Shown in pieces: positions 1 to 7,333 of a stretch of 64,000 nt of DNA (its first letter is position 1; each line of letters starts with the position of its first letter). The notes beneath the pieces were generated by a model. The model had not been told where the DNA came from, did not search any database, and saw only the letters and a list, made by a program, of their open reading frames with translations. Source of the DNA: a virus. Where the stretch lies: positions 245,757 to 309,756 of IMG/VR virus record IMGVR_UViG_3300042473_001540; one strand, given 5' to 3'. The position numbers were made by a program, and so were the translations under genes.

Positions 1-198
1 CTCATACTTATCTATCTCAATATGCCAAGTTTGGGTTATCCCATTGGCCAATTGGAGTTGGTTAAAGAGTGGCGCACTATTCTCTGTGAAGAGCTTGTGA
101 AACGGAAACCCATTCATTGGCGTCATTTCTTGAAAAGCCGTATGGACAAAAACGCTGCTGAGAAAACATCAGTTGACGAGCCCAGCCCTTCAGCGTAA
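1..198 (+). CDS. 3' end of an unidentified gene (cut by window edge)
   Basis: Frame 1 is open from the first base to TAA at 196-198 and encodes 65 residues without a start, so this is the C-terminal part of a gene that begins outside the window. The translated piece is hydrophilic, with a Trp/His/Lys-rich middle and an acidic tail ending DEPSPSA. I do not recognise it. The next gene starts 28 bases downstream on the same strand, which fits one transcription unit. Confidence 0.6.
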   Translation, partial: LILIYLNMPSLGYPIGQLELVKEWRTILCEELVKRKPIHWRHFLKSRMDKNAAEKTSVDEPSPSA

Positions 199-226
199 GT
201 TATCAAGGGACACGGAAGGAATGATT

Positions 227-679
227 ATGACCAAAGGTGAGCTGCTAGGCAAGTGTTTGGTTTTTGCCACCAACGCACATGCTGGTCAGTTTGACAAGGG
301 AGGTGCTCCATATTTGCTCCACGTCCTAAAGGTTATGCACTATTTGCGCACCGAGGACGAAGAGCTGCAATGCATTAGTTTGCTCCACGACGTGTGTGAA
401 GATACTGATGCCACCTACGCTGATCTCAGAGATATTGGCTGCACCGAGCGTGTGATTGCGGGCGTGAGGGCACTGACCAAAGTGCCGGGTGAAACACTCG
501 ACGAATACAAGGCTCGAGTTTTCGCCAACCCCGATGCCATGCGTGTGAAAAAGTGCGACCTGCGTCACAACTCGGATATCCGGCGCTTGAAAGGTGTCAC
601 AGAGAAGGACATTCGGCGCATGGCTCGCTACCATGAGTTTTACCTGGAGATTTGCGAGCGACTCAAGCTAGCTGATTGA
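227..679 (+). CDS. HD-domain hydrolase, SpoT/MESH1-like (possible (p)ppGpp hydrolase)
   Basis: A 150-residue protein with the HD signature of the RelA/SpoT hydrolase half. Visible in order are AHAGQFDKGGAPYLLH (the family's AH.GQ.RK.G.PY..H), LLHDVCEDTD (HD plus ED) and KKCDLRHNSD (the late D..HN metal/substrate segment). No synthetase domain is present, so it resembles stand-alone small alarmone hydrolases. The ATG at 227 is preferred over 221 because GGAAGGA (214-220) lies six bases upstream of it. The TGA stop forms part of the TTGACA -35 box of the next promoter. Family known; the exact nucleotide substrate is inference. Confidence 0.75.
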   Translation: MTKGELLGKCLVFATNAHAGQFDKGGAPYLLHVLKVMHYLRTEDEELQCISLLHDVCEDTDATYADLRDIGCTERVIAGVRALTKVPGETLDEYKARVFANPDAMRVKKCDLRHNSDIRRLKGVTEKDIRRMARYHEFYLEICERLKLAD

Positions 680-703
680 CAATCCAATCAATACTGCTAT
701 AGT
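676..703 (+). promoter_or_regulatory. Early sigma70-type promoter
   Basis: TTGACA 676-681, 16-bp spacer, TATAGT 698-703 with an upstream TGC (extended -10). The -35 box contains the TGA stop of the preceding HD-domain gene. Confidence 0.8.
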
Positions 704-724
704 GCTGGGGAAAGGAACACGCTG

Positions 725-1312
725 ATGATCACCATTGTGAAAAAGTCCACACAAAATCGTCGAGCACTCTTGGGCCAAACTGGTAAACAGTTTGTGAGAA
801 TGTCGGGCGATGCCGTGCGCTCCATTGTGGAGAAAAATACTTTTGATCCCACTTTGGCTTTTTGGGTTCATTGGTACAATCAAGCACCTGCCCTTGATTT
901 CGATGCAACTGCGCTCACACCAAAGCAATGCCAAGATTTGATTGAGCTTGTGACGTTGCAGACCAAAAAAGATCTTGAAAATATTCTCAAGTATCTTGAT
1001 GAGATCAGGCTAGATCAAGAATATTGGCGCACCGTGTCAGAAAAGCTGAGCCAAGGGCTTGAACCACCCAACGCCCCATATTTCTTTTGGGACCCGCCTG
1101 TCGGCATCCCAGACTTCTCCCGGTGGACGCAAGCTGATGCGCCAAATCAAGAGTGGCTGGAACATGTAGACAATCGCCTCAAGAGACTGAAGGTAGTTGA
1201 GCGCGACTACCGCAAGTCAGCCAGGCTCCACCAGGATCGCTTGAACGACACATACATTTGGGCAGATGTGCAGACCGAAACTGTGCGCACCACTGTCATC
1301 ACTCCAGTTTGA
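725..1312 (+). CDS. Unidentified early protein, 195 residues
   Basis: I do not recognise it. The protein is mixed alpha-helical, rich in Trp, Lys and Arg, with a Pro-rich segment around residue 120 (PPNAPYFFWDPPVGIPDF). It starts at ATG 725 with AAAGGA at 711-716 and follows the promoter at 676-703. Its stop lies inside the ribosome binding site of the Thg1 gene (TTTGAGGG), so the two are probably co-transcribed and translationally linked. Confidence 0.65.
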   Translation: MITIVKKSTQNRRALLGQTGKQFVRMSGDAVRSIVEKNTFDPTLAFWVHWYNQAPALDFDATALTPKQCQDLIELVTLQTKKDLENILKYLDEIRLDQEYWRTVSEKLSQGLEPPNAPYFFWDPPVGIPDFSRWTQADAPNQEWLEHVDNRLKRLKVVERDYRKSARLHQDRLNDTYIWADVQTETVRTTVITPV

Positions 1313-1319
1313 GGGTCAC

Positions 1320-2138
1320 ATGAGCAAGGACAGTCTTGGCGACAGGATGAAGCTGCTGGAACAGCAGGAAACTGATCGACGCTTCCTGTTCAGCTTGCCC
1401 ATCTATGCGCGTATTGACGGACGGGGCTTCAGCAAGTTCACCAAGGACATGGAGCGACCTTACGACACTGGCATGACCACTAGCATGATCGAAACCACTC
1501 GAACCTTGGTGGAGAAAACCCAAGCTACTCTCGGGTATGTTCAAAGTGACGAGATCAGCTTGGTGTGGGTGCCCACAGGCAATGGCCATGGTTGGTTTGA
1601 TGGCAAGATAACCAAGATGACCAGTGTGCTGGCTGGCCTGGCCACAGCAGCATTCATTGAGAATGTTATTCAGTATTTTCCCAACTGGCAGCAGCTGGTG
1701 CTCCGCCTGCCGCACTTTGATGCAAGAGTCATCAGCATGCCCAGTTTGAGTGAGACGGCGAACATGTTACTTTGGCGCAATCTTGATTGTGCCAAAAATT
1801 CCGTGAGCATGGCTGCCCATCACTATCGCAGCCACAAAGAGCTGCAAGGCCTAGATCAAAAACAGCAACAGGAACTCATTTGGCAAAGTGGCGTCAACTG
1901 GAGCTCATATCCCGCAGCATTCAAGCGAGGAACTTGGGTACGTCGACGTGTAGTGCAACGCACGTTGAATGACTCTGAGCTGGGGTTGATTCCGGAAAAC
2001 TACAGGCCAGATCCCGGCACACTGTTTGCCCGGAGCGAGGTGCAAAGCTATGATCTGCCTCCTCTCAATCGAGTCACAAACCGAGTGGCTGTGCTGTTTG
2101 AAGACGCACCGCCTGAATACAAAACAGATAACCCTTGA
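1320..2138 (+). CDS. Thg1-like tRNA(His) guanylyltransferase
   Basis: 272 residues. The N-terminal half matches the Thg1 family: ARIDGRGFSKFTKDM places the first metal Asp at 33, and YVQSDEISLVW gives Asp77 and Glu78, the same D...DE spacing as in eukaryotic Thg1. Family members add G to the 5' end of tRNA(His), or in Thg1-like forms repair truncated tRNA 5' ends by reverse (3'-5') polymerisation. The start at 1320 is chosen because GAGGG sits just upstream and it begins at the family's usual N-terminus. The TGA stop overlaps the next -35 box. With no tRNA gene in the window, a repair role on host or distant phage tRNAs is inference. Confidence 0.88.
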   Translation: MSKDSLGDRMKLLEQQETDRRFLFSLPIYARIDGRGFSKFTKDMERPYDTGMTTSMIETTRTLVEKTQATLGYVQSDEISLVWVPTGNGHGWFDGKITKMTSVLAGLATAAFIENVIQYFPNWQQLVLRLPHFDARVISMPSLSETANMLLWRNLDCAKNSVSMAAHHYRSHKELQGLDQKQQQELIWQSGVNWSSYPAAFKRGTWVRRRVVQRTLNDSELGLIPENYRPDPGTLFARSEVQSYDLPPLNRVTNRVAVLFEDAPPEYKTDNP

Positions 2139-2162
2139 CATACTCTCTGCCACTGCTATAAT
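2135..2162 (+). promoter_or_regulatory. Early sigma70-type promoter
   Basis: TTGACA 2135-2140, 16-bp spacer, TATAAT 2157-2162 preceded by TGC. The Thg1 stop TGA (2136-2138) is inside the -35 box. Confidence 0.85.
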
Positions 2163-2187
2163 CCGCGCATACAAAGGAGACAGGTTG

Positions 2188-3132
2188 ATGGGCAGCTGGA
2201 ACGAAACTTGTGGGATCACACGCTTGCCCATCCATTCAGGCGATCCTGTGGTGCTGATCATGTTGAGCCAGGTCACTGACTCTGGTGGTGCTGATGGCGC
2301 TTGCTATGCCAGCCACTACTGGAAGCCCTATGCGCTCCCGCTACGTGCAGTCTACAACGACTACGGTGGTATTGAAGATGTGGGCACAGAGTGGAATCAA
2401 CGCTGGATCCTGGGCAAAACTCGCGAAAGCATGGAGAGCATGCCAGAGGGAGAAAATCCCTACCACGAGCCCGCTGTGGATCCACTACAGCTTGACAGCA
2501 TGGAAACCCTCATGGAGTGGATTCGATCTGATCGGGTGTGGGTGAGAGGTGCTCGCAATCCCCGGGGCGGTGGGCATCTCCTGGGCTGGACCATGTGCCA
2601 CGCTTGGGCATGGGACCATCTAGCCCAGCAGAGTGAACACTGGAATGGCGATGTGACCACACTGGAGATGAACTACAAGCGGGGTCAGGAACGCTACCGC
2701 AGCCTCTTCAAGCTGGCACAGGATCACCCGGATGGTATGAACTTTGAGATGGCTTATTGGCGCTGGCGGGACACCCACTCCCTACGGGATCACTGGGCTG
2801 CCTTGCTAACTGGAGGCAGCAGCTTTGAAAGCTATGGTGGTGCCACAACTGGCATCCGCTCTTACGCTGATCTCATGCGGCTGTGGGCAGTGGCAGGACG
2901 TGACGTCGATCATCCCGAAGTTGACGACTTTCTCCGGGAGATGAGTGCCTTTCTGTTGGTATCAGACAACATGTGTGGACTGCGCATGACATGGCACCCG
3001 CAAACTGGCAAGGGCAGTCAGTGCGCCGAATACCCTCTCTACAAAAGTTTTTTTCTTCGCTGCCAGCAGCATGTGGACCTGATGCTGAACGGTGGCGACG
3101 ATGATGACTGCGACACTGATGACACTCTATAA
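2188..3132 (+). CDS. Conserved phage protein of unknown function, 314 residues
   Basis: ATG 2188 follows a strong AAAGGAGA at 2174-2180 and a near-consensus promoter. The N-terminus (MGSWNETCGITRLPI then GDPVVL) resembles a family I recall from other large phages and some bacteria, without a known function. The middle is rich in Trp, Tyr and His (GHLLGWTMCHAWAWDH) and the C-terminus is acidic (GGDDDDCDTDD). No catalytic motif I can name. Length and fold look globular rather than membrane-bound. Confidence 0.7.
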   Translation: MGSWNETCGITRLPIHSGDPVVLIMLSQVTDSGGADGACYASHYWKPYALPLRAVYNDYGGIEDVGTEWNQRWILGKTRESMESMPEGENPYHEPAVDPLQLDSMETLMEWIRSDRVWVRGARNPRGGGHLLGWTMCHAWAWDHLAQQSEHWNGDVTTLEMNYKRGQERYRSLFKLAQDHPDGMNFEMAYWRWRDTHSLRDHWAALLTGGSSFESYGGATTGIRSYADLMRLWAVAGRDVDHPEVDDFLREMSAFLLVSDNMCGLRMTWHPQTGKGSQCAEYPLYKSFFLRCQQHVDLMLNGGDDDDCDTDDTL

Positions 3133-3156
3133 CCTCAAAAACAAGGAAACCGTGCT

Positions 3157-3573
3157 GTGAACAACCTCAGCCTTCTCATCTACCTTGCTGGCGTAACAGG
3201 CAGTATTGGTAGCTTTCTGGTATTTGTTGCTGTTCTGTTTGGATTTGGAATAGCAGTCTGCGGTGTCGTTTGGGTCGTAAGTCTTGACGCTACCAATTTC
3301 CGCACTGTGGAATATGCCAATCACGTCAAAATCCACAGCTGGCGCTGGCTTTGGGCGTTTTTGGTGCTGATGATTTTTGTTGGTAGTGTGTCAGCACTGG
3401 TGCCCAGCCGACAGACAGTGCTGCTGATTGCTGGCAGTGAGATGGGCGAGCGAGTGCTCAATCACCCACGCTTCAACCAAGTTGTGGATCCTGGACTAGA
3501 GCTGGTGACAACCTGGATGCAAAAAGAAACGGCTGAGATCCGCCGGAGCATGGATCCTACCAAAAAGCAGTAA
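3157..3573 (+). CDS. Small membrane protein, two transmembrane segments
   Basis: 138 residues from GTG 3157 (AAGGAA at 3143-3148). Two hydrophobic stretches are visible: residues about 7-40 (a long one that could be one or two helices) and about 63-80. After them come a VPSRQTVLLIAGSEMGERV segment and a charged soluble tail. A similar VPS..T..LIAGSE.GE arrangement is, from memory, seen in membrane proteins of other tailed phages, without an assigned role. Probably an inner-membrane protein of the infected cell. Confidence 0.65.
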   Translation: MNNLSLLIYLAGVTGSIGSFLVFVAVLFGFGIAVCGVVWVVSLDATNFRTVEYANHVKIHSWRWLWAFLVLMIFVGSVSALVPSRQTVLLIAGSEMGERVLNHPRFNQVVDPGLELVTTWMQKETAEIRRSMDPTKKQ

Positions 3574-3577
3574 TAGG

Positions 3578-4405
3578 CTAGCCCAGCTGGCCCAGGCTGG
3601 TGACAAATCCCGGGCGCCCGGGCTGGTTGTGCAGGATGAACTCGCTTTGTCCTGCACGATCGGTTATCCAGATGATGCTGTTAACAGGTATGTCAGCTTG
3701 CAGGACTTTCTCAAGCTTGCGGTCTCTCTTTTGCAACAGCTCAGTGATCCAAGTTTGGTCTTCTCGGAACTGCTCCTCTAAATCGTCCCCATCAGTTATC
3801 ATGTCACCATCGCTGTCAAAGATGTGATAATAATAAGGGTCTAGGTCAGGGTCATTGGTGGGCTCATCAGTGCGCACATATTGTTTCCCTCTCCAAGTGA
3901 CTTTGCCCTTTTGGTTATACTCTTGCACTGCTTGTTGAATAGCCTGATCAGTTATGGGCTTGACCTTCATGAGCCTGGGATCTACTCCTGCAAACCAAGC
4001 TGCAACGCGGGGGTCACTTGTCCAGCTGAGTGTGTGCCGGGGACCACCTTTGTCACCCACAGGGGTTTGAGCTCGATAGAGACGTATGGTGTCGCCAAAC
4101 TTCCTCCGCAAGGCCGCTTGCACTGGCCTAAAACTCTGCTCCAGGCTGGCTCGGATCCGTTGGCCCCGCTCACTTGGCTGTGGGCTGTAGGCATCTTCCA
4201 GTTGAGCACTTTTCATGATTCCGCCCCACATGCCCTTGTTTTGGGCATCCGGTGGCACTCCTACAAATCCCTCTAGGGCATCAGCAGCCTCTCCGGTCAA
4301 ACTGTCATCAGCTTGGTCCACTAGATTTTTGATGCCCAACTGCTCAACGCTGATGTTGGAGAAGCTTTCCCGTAGGATCCGGGGATTGAGATCTGTTATA
4401 CGCAT
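3578..4405 (-). CDS. Candidate mono-ADP-ribosyltransferase with capsid-targeting-like leader
   Basis: 275 residues from ATG 4405; upstream in-frame codons are ignored because they enter the divergent promoter. The R-S-E pattern of ADP-ribosyltransferases can be read: TIRLYRAQT (Arg strand), LSWTSDPRVAAWF (STS-like strand followed by the helix typical of these enzymes) and GQSEFIL (Q/E-x-E strand) near the C-terminus. T4 Alt, an injected ADP-ribosyltransferase, is the obvious analogue. The N-terminus MRITDLNPRILRES ends in L-R-E/S, a plausible prohead-protease site shared with three other proteins here. It is the only - strand gene in the first 30 kb. No structure-level proof, so the family call is tentative. 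Confidence 0.5.
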   Translation of the reverse strand: MRITDLNPRILRESFSNISVEQLGIKNLVDQADDSLTGEAADALEGFVGVPPDAQNKGMWGGIMKSAQLEDAYSPQPSERGQRIRASLEQSFRPVQAALRRKFGDTIRLYRAQTPVGDKGGPRHTLSWTSDPRVAAWFAGVDPRLMKVKPITDQAIQQAVQEYNQKGKVTWRGKQYVRTDEPTNDPDLDPYYYHIFDSDGDMITDGDDLEEQFREDQTWITELLQKRDRKLEKVLQADIPVNSIIWITDRAGQSEFILHNQPGRPGFVTSLGQLG

Positions 4406-4427
4406 GGGATATTTACGCAAAAAATGG

Positions 4428-4456
4428 TTGACAGGCCAGCCTCCTTGTGCTACATT
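4428..4456 (+). promoter_or_regulatory. Early sigma70-type promoter (divergent from the ADP-ribosyltransferase-like gene)
   Basis: TTGACA 4428-4433, 17-bp spacer, TACATT 4451-4456 with TGC upstream. It lies only 23 bases from the start codon of the - strand gene at 4405. Confidence 0.75.
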
Positions 4457-4481
4457 CCTTACTGTAAACAAGGAGGCTGCT

Positions 4482-4676
4482 GTGAGCGATGAACCCCAAC
4501 TGGATGGCATGATCCCACTTTCTGCCCTAGCAGATTTCCTCCGTGATCATCTCACCGTTGAGGTGGAGGTGTATGAGGAGAACTACAGCCAAGGCTACGT
4601 TACCACTGAGGTCACCATTAAGTTGGGTGACATTGTGATCACCAGGGGCTCGGACAACCACAACTACACGCGCTAA
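4482..4676 (+). CDS. Small unidentified early protein, 64 residues
   Basis: GTG 4482 is preceded by AAGGAGG (4470-4476), a near-perfect ribosome binding site. The product is acidic at the N-terminus and looks like a small beta-rich protein (VEVEVYEENYSQGYVTTEV, then IKLGDIVITRG). Longer upstream readings in this frame would run through the promoter and are not used. Function unknown. Confidence 0.7.
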   Translation: MSDEPQLDGMIPLSALADFLRDHLTVEVEVYEENYSQGYVTTEVTIKLGDIVITRGSDNHNYTR

Positions 4677-4701
4677 CAGGCGATTTTTTCAGAACAAATG
4701 G

Positions 4702-4730
4702 TTGACAGGGTGGTCAACCCATGCTAGTAT
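4702..4730 (+). promoter_or_regulatory. Early sigma70-type promoter
   Basis: TTGACA 4702-4707, 17-bp spacer, TAGTAT 4725-4730 preceded by TGC. Confidence 0.75.
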
Positions 4731-4758
4731 GCCTACATAAGCTAAAGGACGTAGAGAG

Positions 4759-4953
4759 ATGCAAGTTTCCGAGCTGATTGAACGGCTGCAAACCTTGAAG
4801 GAGCAGCACGGCGATGTTCCTGTGATGGTAGGCAATGACGATGGCGACGTATGGGATTGCATTATTGCTACCCATTATGTAACAGAGCAAGATGAGTTTC
4901 CCAGCAACTGGAACATGCCAGAAGGCTTTGAGTTTATCAAGCTCAGCAACTGA
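4759..4953 (+). CDS. Small conserved phage protein, 64 residues
   Basis: ATG 4759 follows a promoter. Begins MQVSELIERLQTLKEQHGDVPVMV, a pattern I recall from many small phage proteins of unknown role: an N-terminal helix, then GD.PV and an acidic ND..D turn. No enzyme motif. The next gene starts 12 bases downstream, so the two share a transcript. Confidence 0.65.
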   Translation: MQVSELIERLQTLKEQHGDVPVMVGNDDGDVWDCIIATHYVTEQDEFPSNWNMPEGFEFIKLSN

Positions 4954-4965
4954 AGGATCAAGATC

Positions 4966-5394
4966 ATGGACATCACTGCATTTGGCAAGACCCAACCGCT
5001 GGAACAGCATCTTTGGGAGATTGCCAACACCCGGCGAGATGAGTTTCCCAAGGATGTGATCAACCTCATGCTGGCAGCCTACTCTGTCATCGAAAGCCAA
5101 AAGATTTTCATCCAGCAAGGTGACGAGCGTGAGGCTCGGATAAACACCCAGCTCAATGCCAAGCTGGACCAACTGCTGAGTTGTGTGGATCAGCCTCGTT
5201 GGTTGGTGCAGGGCACGGTGAGCGTGAGCCACTACATGCAAGATGGGCGCGAGCAGAGAGTTGAGACCCTGGTGGTGCTGGCTGACACTGAGCAGGAAGC
5301 CTGTGACAAGTTTGTGGCTCATTGGGAGAGCAAGACCTCAGAATATGCCGTCTACTACACTGCCTGGGCTGACAAGGCCCATCAAACTGGTTGA
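4966..5394 (+). CDS. Unidentified early protein, 142 residues
   Basis: ATG 4966. Probably a helical N-terminal half (residues 10-80) followed by a beta-rich part containing WLVQGTVSVSHYMQDGREQ. No motif recognised. The stop TGA (5392-5394) is embedded in the TTGACA box of the following promoter. Confidence 0.6.
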   Translation: MDITAFGKTQPLEQHLWEIANTRRDEFPKDVINLMLAAYSVIESQKIFIQQGDEREARINTQLNAKLDQLLSCVDQPRWLVQGTVSVSHYMQDGREQRVETLVVLADTEQEACDKFVAHWESKTSEYAVYYTAWADKAHQTG

Positions 5395-5418
5395 CACTGA
5401 CTAGAGTTATGCTACAGT
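5391..5418 (+). promoter_or_regulatory. Early sigma70-type promoter
   Basis: TTGACA 5391-5396, 16-bp spacer, TACAGT 5413-5418 preceded by TGC; the upstream gene's stop is inside the -35 box. Confidence 0.75.
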
Positions 5419-5446
5419 GCCAGAGACAGAGTAAGGACCTTTGCCC

Positions 5447-5608
5447 ATGACAGTAATCCGAGAAACATGCGAACTTTGTGAGCATAACAGGCTCTGCTAT
5501 TGCAGATCATGTGATTTGAGTGGCGAGCCCAACCCAGAAGCTTTCACCAGAAATGAACTGGTAGAGGCACTAATCTCCTACTACAGGGCCCCAAGGACCG
5601 CTGAGTAA
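5447..5608 (+). CDS. Small cysteine-rich protein, possible zinc knuckle (53 residues)
   Basis: ATG 5447 to TAA 5606-5608, directly behind a promoter and TAAGGA. The N-terminal part carries CELCEHNRLCYCRSCD, i.e. two C-x2-C pairs plus extra Cys and His that could bind one zinc ion; the rest is a helical, acidic tail. The stop overlaps the ATG of the next gene (TAATG), which indicates translational coupling. Function unknown. Confidence 0.65.
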   Translation: MTVIRETCELCEHNRLCYCRSCDLSGEPNPEAFTRNELVEALISYYRAPRTAE

Positions 5609-6000
5609 TGAAACTTCTTCGATTCCGCGAGAAGCATGGCGATCGAGTTTTCCTTTTCAAAACCAAAGAGGAACTTCAGCTGATCCTAGCGCAGGTTGCA
5701 CAGGAAAGGCTGGACGAAGGCTATTGGTATGACACTGAGAATGGCAGTGATCAGGTTGACAGGCTGTGGCCCATGCGGCATCTCAGTGATGCGGACAAGA
5801 TCGCACTTCTGCTCAAGAGGCTGCACGACCCTTCTGCCCGGCCCAACACCAACCCTACCAGCTATTATCTGCACCAGGTTGCGCAATGGATGCGAGCTCG
5901 CCGGGACTATGAGTATGAGGGCTGGGATGAACTGCCTGTCGAACAGTGTCAACTCACCCACTACGAGGGCAGCGTGCGTCGCACCAGCTCTGCAACATAG
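5608..6000 (+). CDS. Unidentified early protein, paralogue of the 6518-6931 product
   Basis: 130 residues, start ATG 5608 overlapping the previous stop. Nearly collinear with the protein at 6518-6931: both begin M[KR]L[IL]RFREKH.DRVF, contain QLILAQVAQERL and ENGSDQVD, and end with EG/QGSVRR. The pair is a tandem duplication that includes the following gene (see the decayed copy at 6012-6199). Role unknown; mostly helical and charged. Confidence 0.7.
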   Translation: MKLLRFREKHGDRVFLFKTKEELQLILAQVAQERLDEGYWYDTENGSDQVDRLWPMRHLSDADKIALLLKRLHDPSARPNTNPTSYYLHQVAQWMRARRDYEYEGWDELPVEQCQLTHYEGSVRRTSSAT

Positions 6001-6011
6001 AGGTTGATATC

Positions 6012-6199
6012 ATGAAAACACTGGCTAGGTTTGGTGTTTGAATGGAGTGTGGACAAGAACAATGTGCTGTGGATCAGCCCAAACCAAACTCGCAAGCAAG
6101 CTTTTTTTTGATCAACATCAAGCGGAGATCCAGCGCCTCACTCGGGAGGCTATCCAATCCATCTCTGCCAAAATCATTGCGGTGAACAACAACCCATAA
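6012..6199 (+). pseudogene. Frameshifted gene with a start like the 6941-7261 gene
   Basis: An ATG at 6012 opens MKTLARF, which mirrors MRTLARF at the start of the 6941 gene, but the frame ends after nine codons. Moving one base forward gives a protein-like stretch (FEWSVDKNNVLWISPNQTRK) that stops at an eight-T run (6102-6109). One base less in that run would join it to FDQHQAEIQRLTREAIQSIS and end at TAA 6197-6199. So a roughly 60-residue gene appears broken by two single-base insertions. Sequencing error or slippage at the T run cannot be excluded. Similarity to the 6941 product is convincing only in the first seven residues. Confidence 0.55.
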
Positions 6200-6205
6200 G
6201 AGTCG

Positions 6206-6233
6206 TTGACAATCGTCTGTGGTGTGCTACACT
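6206..6233 (+). promoter_or_regulatory. Early sigma70-type promoter
   Basis: TTGACA 6206-6211, 16-bp spacer, TACACT 6228-6233 preceded by TGC. Confidence 0.75.
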
Positions 6234-6262
6234 AGGCACAGGAAACAAATGGGAGACATGCT

Positions 6263-6490
6263 GTGAAGAAACGTGTTGTTGTCACTTTGGAACTGATTTA
6301 CGACCATCCCGAGACTGTGACAGTGCGTGGCAAACAGGTGGCCTATCCCTTTGATGTAGGCTATGTGTTGAGCGAGATCAAGGGCACGCTAGAATGCAGC
6401 GACTATGGTGTTTGGGGCCTGCAGAAGGTGAACGGCGGCTGTGTGAGTCACCTGCAACTTGTGCTAGCTGACGACATTGTTGACGAGTAA
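6263..6490 (+). CDS. Small unidentified early protein, 75 residues
   Basis: GTG 6263 follows GGGAGA at 6250-6255. Begins with a beta-strand (KKRVVVTLELIYD) and appears to be a compact alpha/beta protein ending in an acidic DDIVDE. No family recognised. Confidence 0.6.
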   Translation: MKKRVVVTLELIYDHPETVTVRGKQVAYPFDVGYVLSEIKGTLECSDYGVWGLQKVNGGCVSHLQLVLADDIVDE

Positions 6491-6517
6491 TTCACTCATC
6501 ACACAAGGAACCCTCTG

Positions 6518-6931
6518 ATGCGACTGATTCGATTCCGCGAGAAGCATGACGACCGTGTGTTTGTTTACTCCACAGGATTGGAGAAGCAGCTGATCCTTGC
6601 CCAAGTGGCACAGGAACGCTTGCAGGACGGCACTTGGTATGATGATGAGAATGGCAGCGATCAAGTTGATCTCCTCAAGCCCAAGACTCATCTCAGCGAC
6701 GCGGAACGGATTGGCCAACTGCTGGAGAAGCTCTTTGATCCCAGCAACCGTAGCGATGCTAGCAAGGCATACAAGCTAGGTGAGCTCACTTATTATCTCG
6801 GCCTGGTCGAGCGTTGGATGGGTGGCCGCAGGCACTATGAATACGAGGATTGGGACGAGCGACCGGTTGACGCCCTAGAGCTCAAATGCCACCAAGGCAG
6901 TGTGCGCCGTAATACCAACCGGGAAGATTAG
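6518..6931 (+). CDS. Unidentified early protein, paralogue of the 5608-6000 product
   Basis: 137 residues, ATG 6518 with AAGGAA upstream. Shares the N-terminal RFREKHDDRVF, the LILAQVAQERL and ENGSDQVD blocks and the SVRR ending with the 5608 gene, and has a short extra segment around residue 85. Ten bases downstream comes the intact 6941 gene, reproducing the layout seen after the first copy. Confidence 0.7.
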   Translation: MRLIRFREKHDDRVFVYSTGLEKQLILAQVAQERLQDGTWYDDENGSDQVDLLKPKTHLSDAERIGQLLEKLFDPSNRSDASKAYKLGELTYYLGLVERWMGGRRHYEYEDWDERPVDALELKCHQGSVRRNTNRED

Positions 6932-6940
6932 GAAAACACC

Positions 6941-7261
6941 ATGCGAACTCTAGCCCGCTTTGCCATCCGCCCTGCTGACAACCAGTATTCAAAGGGTGAC
7001 CTTATCCTGGGCGCCATGTGTGAGGAACACGCCACCAACCTTCTCAAGCCCAACCATGTGTATGAGATCCGCGAGATTGATGGTGTGCTCACTATAGCGG
7101 ACATGGGCGAGAGTGCCATGGGCATGTATCCTGTTGAAGCCCGGGTAGACAGTCCTCTGAGGGGGCAGGTATCGCGTGTGGGTTGGTTCAACGAGATAGG
7201 CCATTTGTTGAGCGTGGGCGATGGCCAGCACTTGGTGACCCGAGAGGAGATAGGCAGGTAG
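6941..7261 (+). CDS. Unidentified early protein, 106 residues
   Basis: ATG 6941. Starts MRTLARFAIRPADN and looks beta-rich (KGDLILG, NHVYEIREIDGVLTIADMG), perhaps a small barrel. The same start, in decayed form, follows the first paralogue at 6012, which suggests the pair of genes was duplicated together. Function unknown. Confidence 0.6.
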   Translation: MRTLARFAIRPADNQYSKGDLILGAMCEEHATNLLKPNHVYEIREIDGVLTIADMGESAMGMYPVEARVDSPLRGQVSRVGWFNEIGHLLSVGDGQHLVTREEIGR

Positions 7262-7279
7262 GCTGCGGGGAAAAACTGG

Positions 7280-7307
7280 TTGACAGCGCCCTGCATCGTG
7301 CTATAAT
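7280..7307 (+). promoter_or_regulatory. Early sigma70-type promoter (perfect consensus boxes)
   Basis: TTGACA 7280-7285, 16-bp spacer, TATAAT 7302-7307 with TGC upstream; followed by the recurring CACACAAG-type leader and AAGGAG. Confidence 0.85.
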
Positions 7308-7333
7308 GCGCACACAAGCAAGGAGCCGACCTT

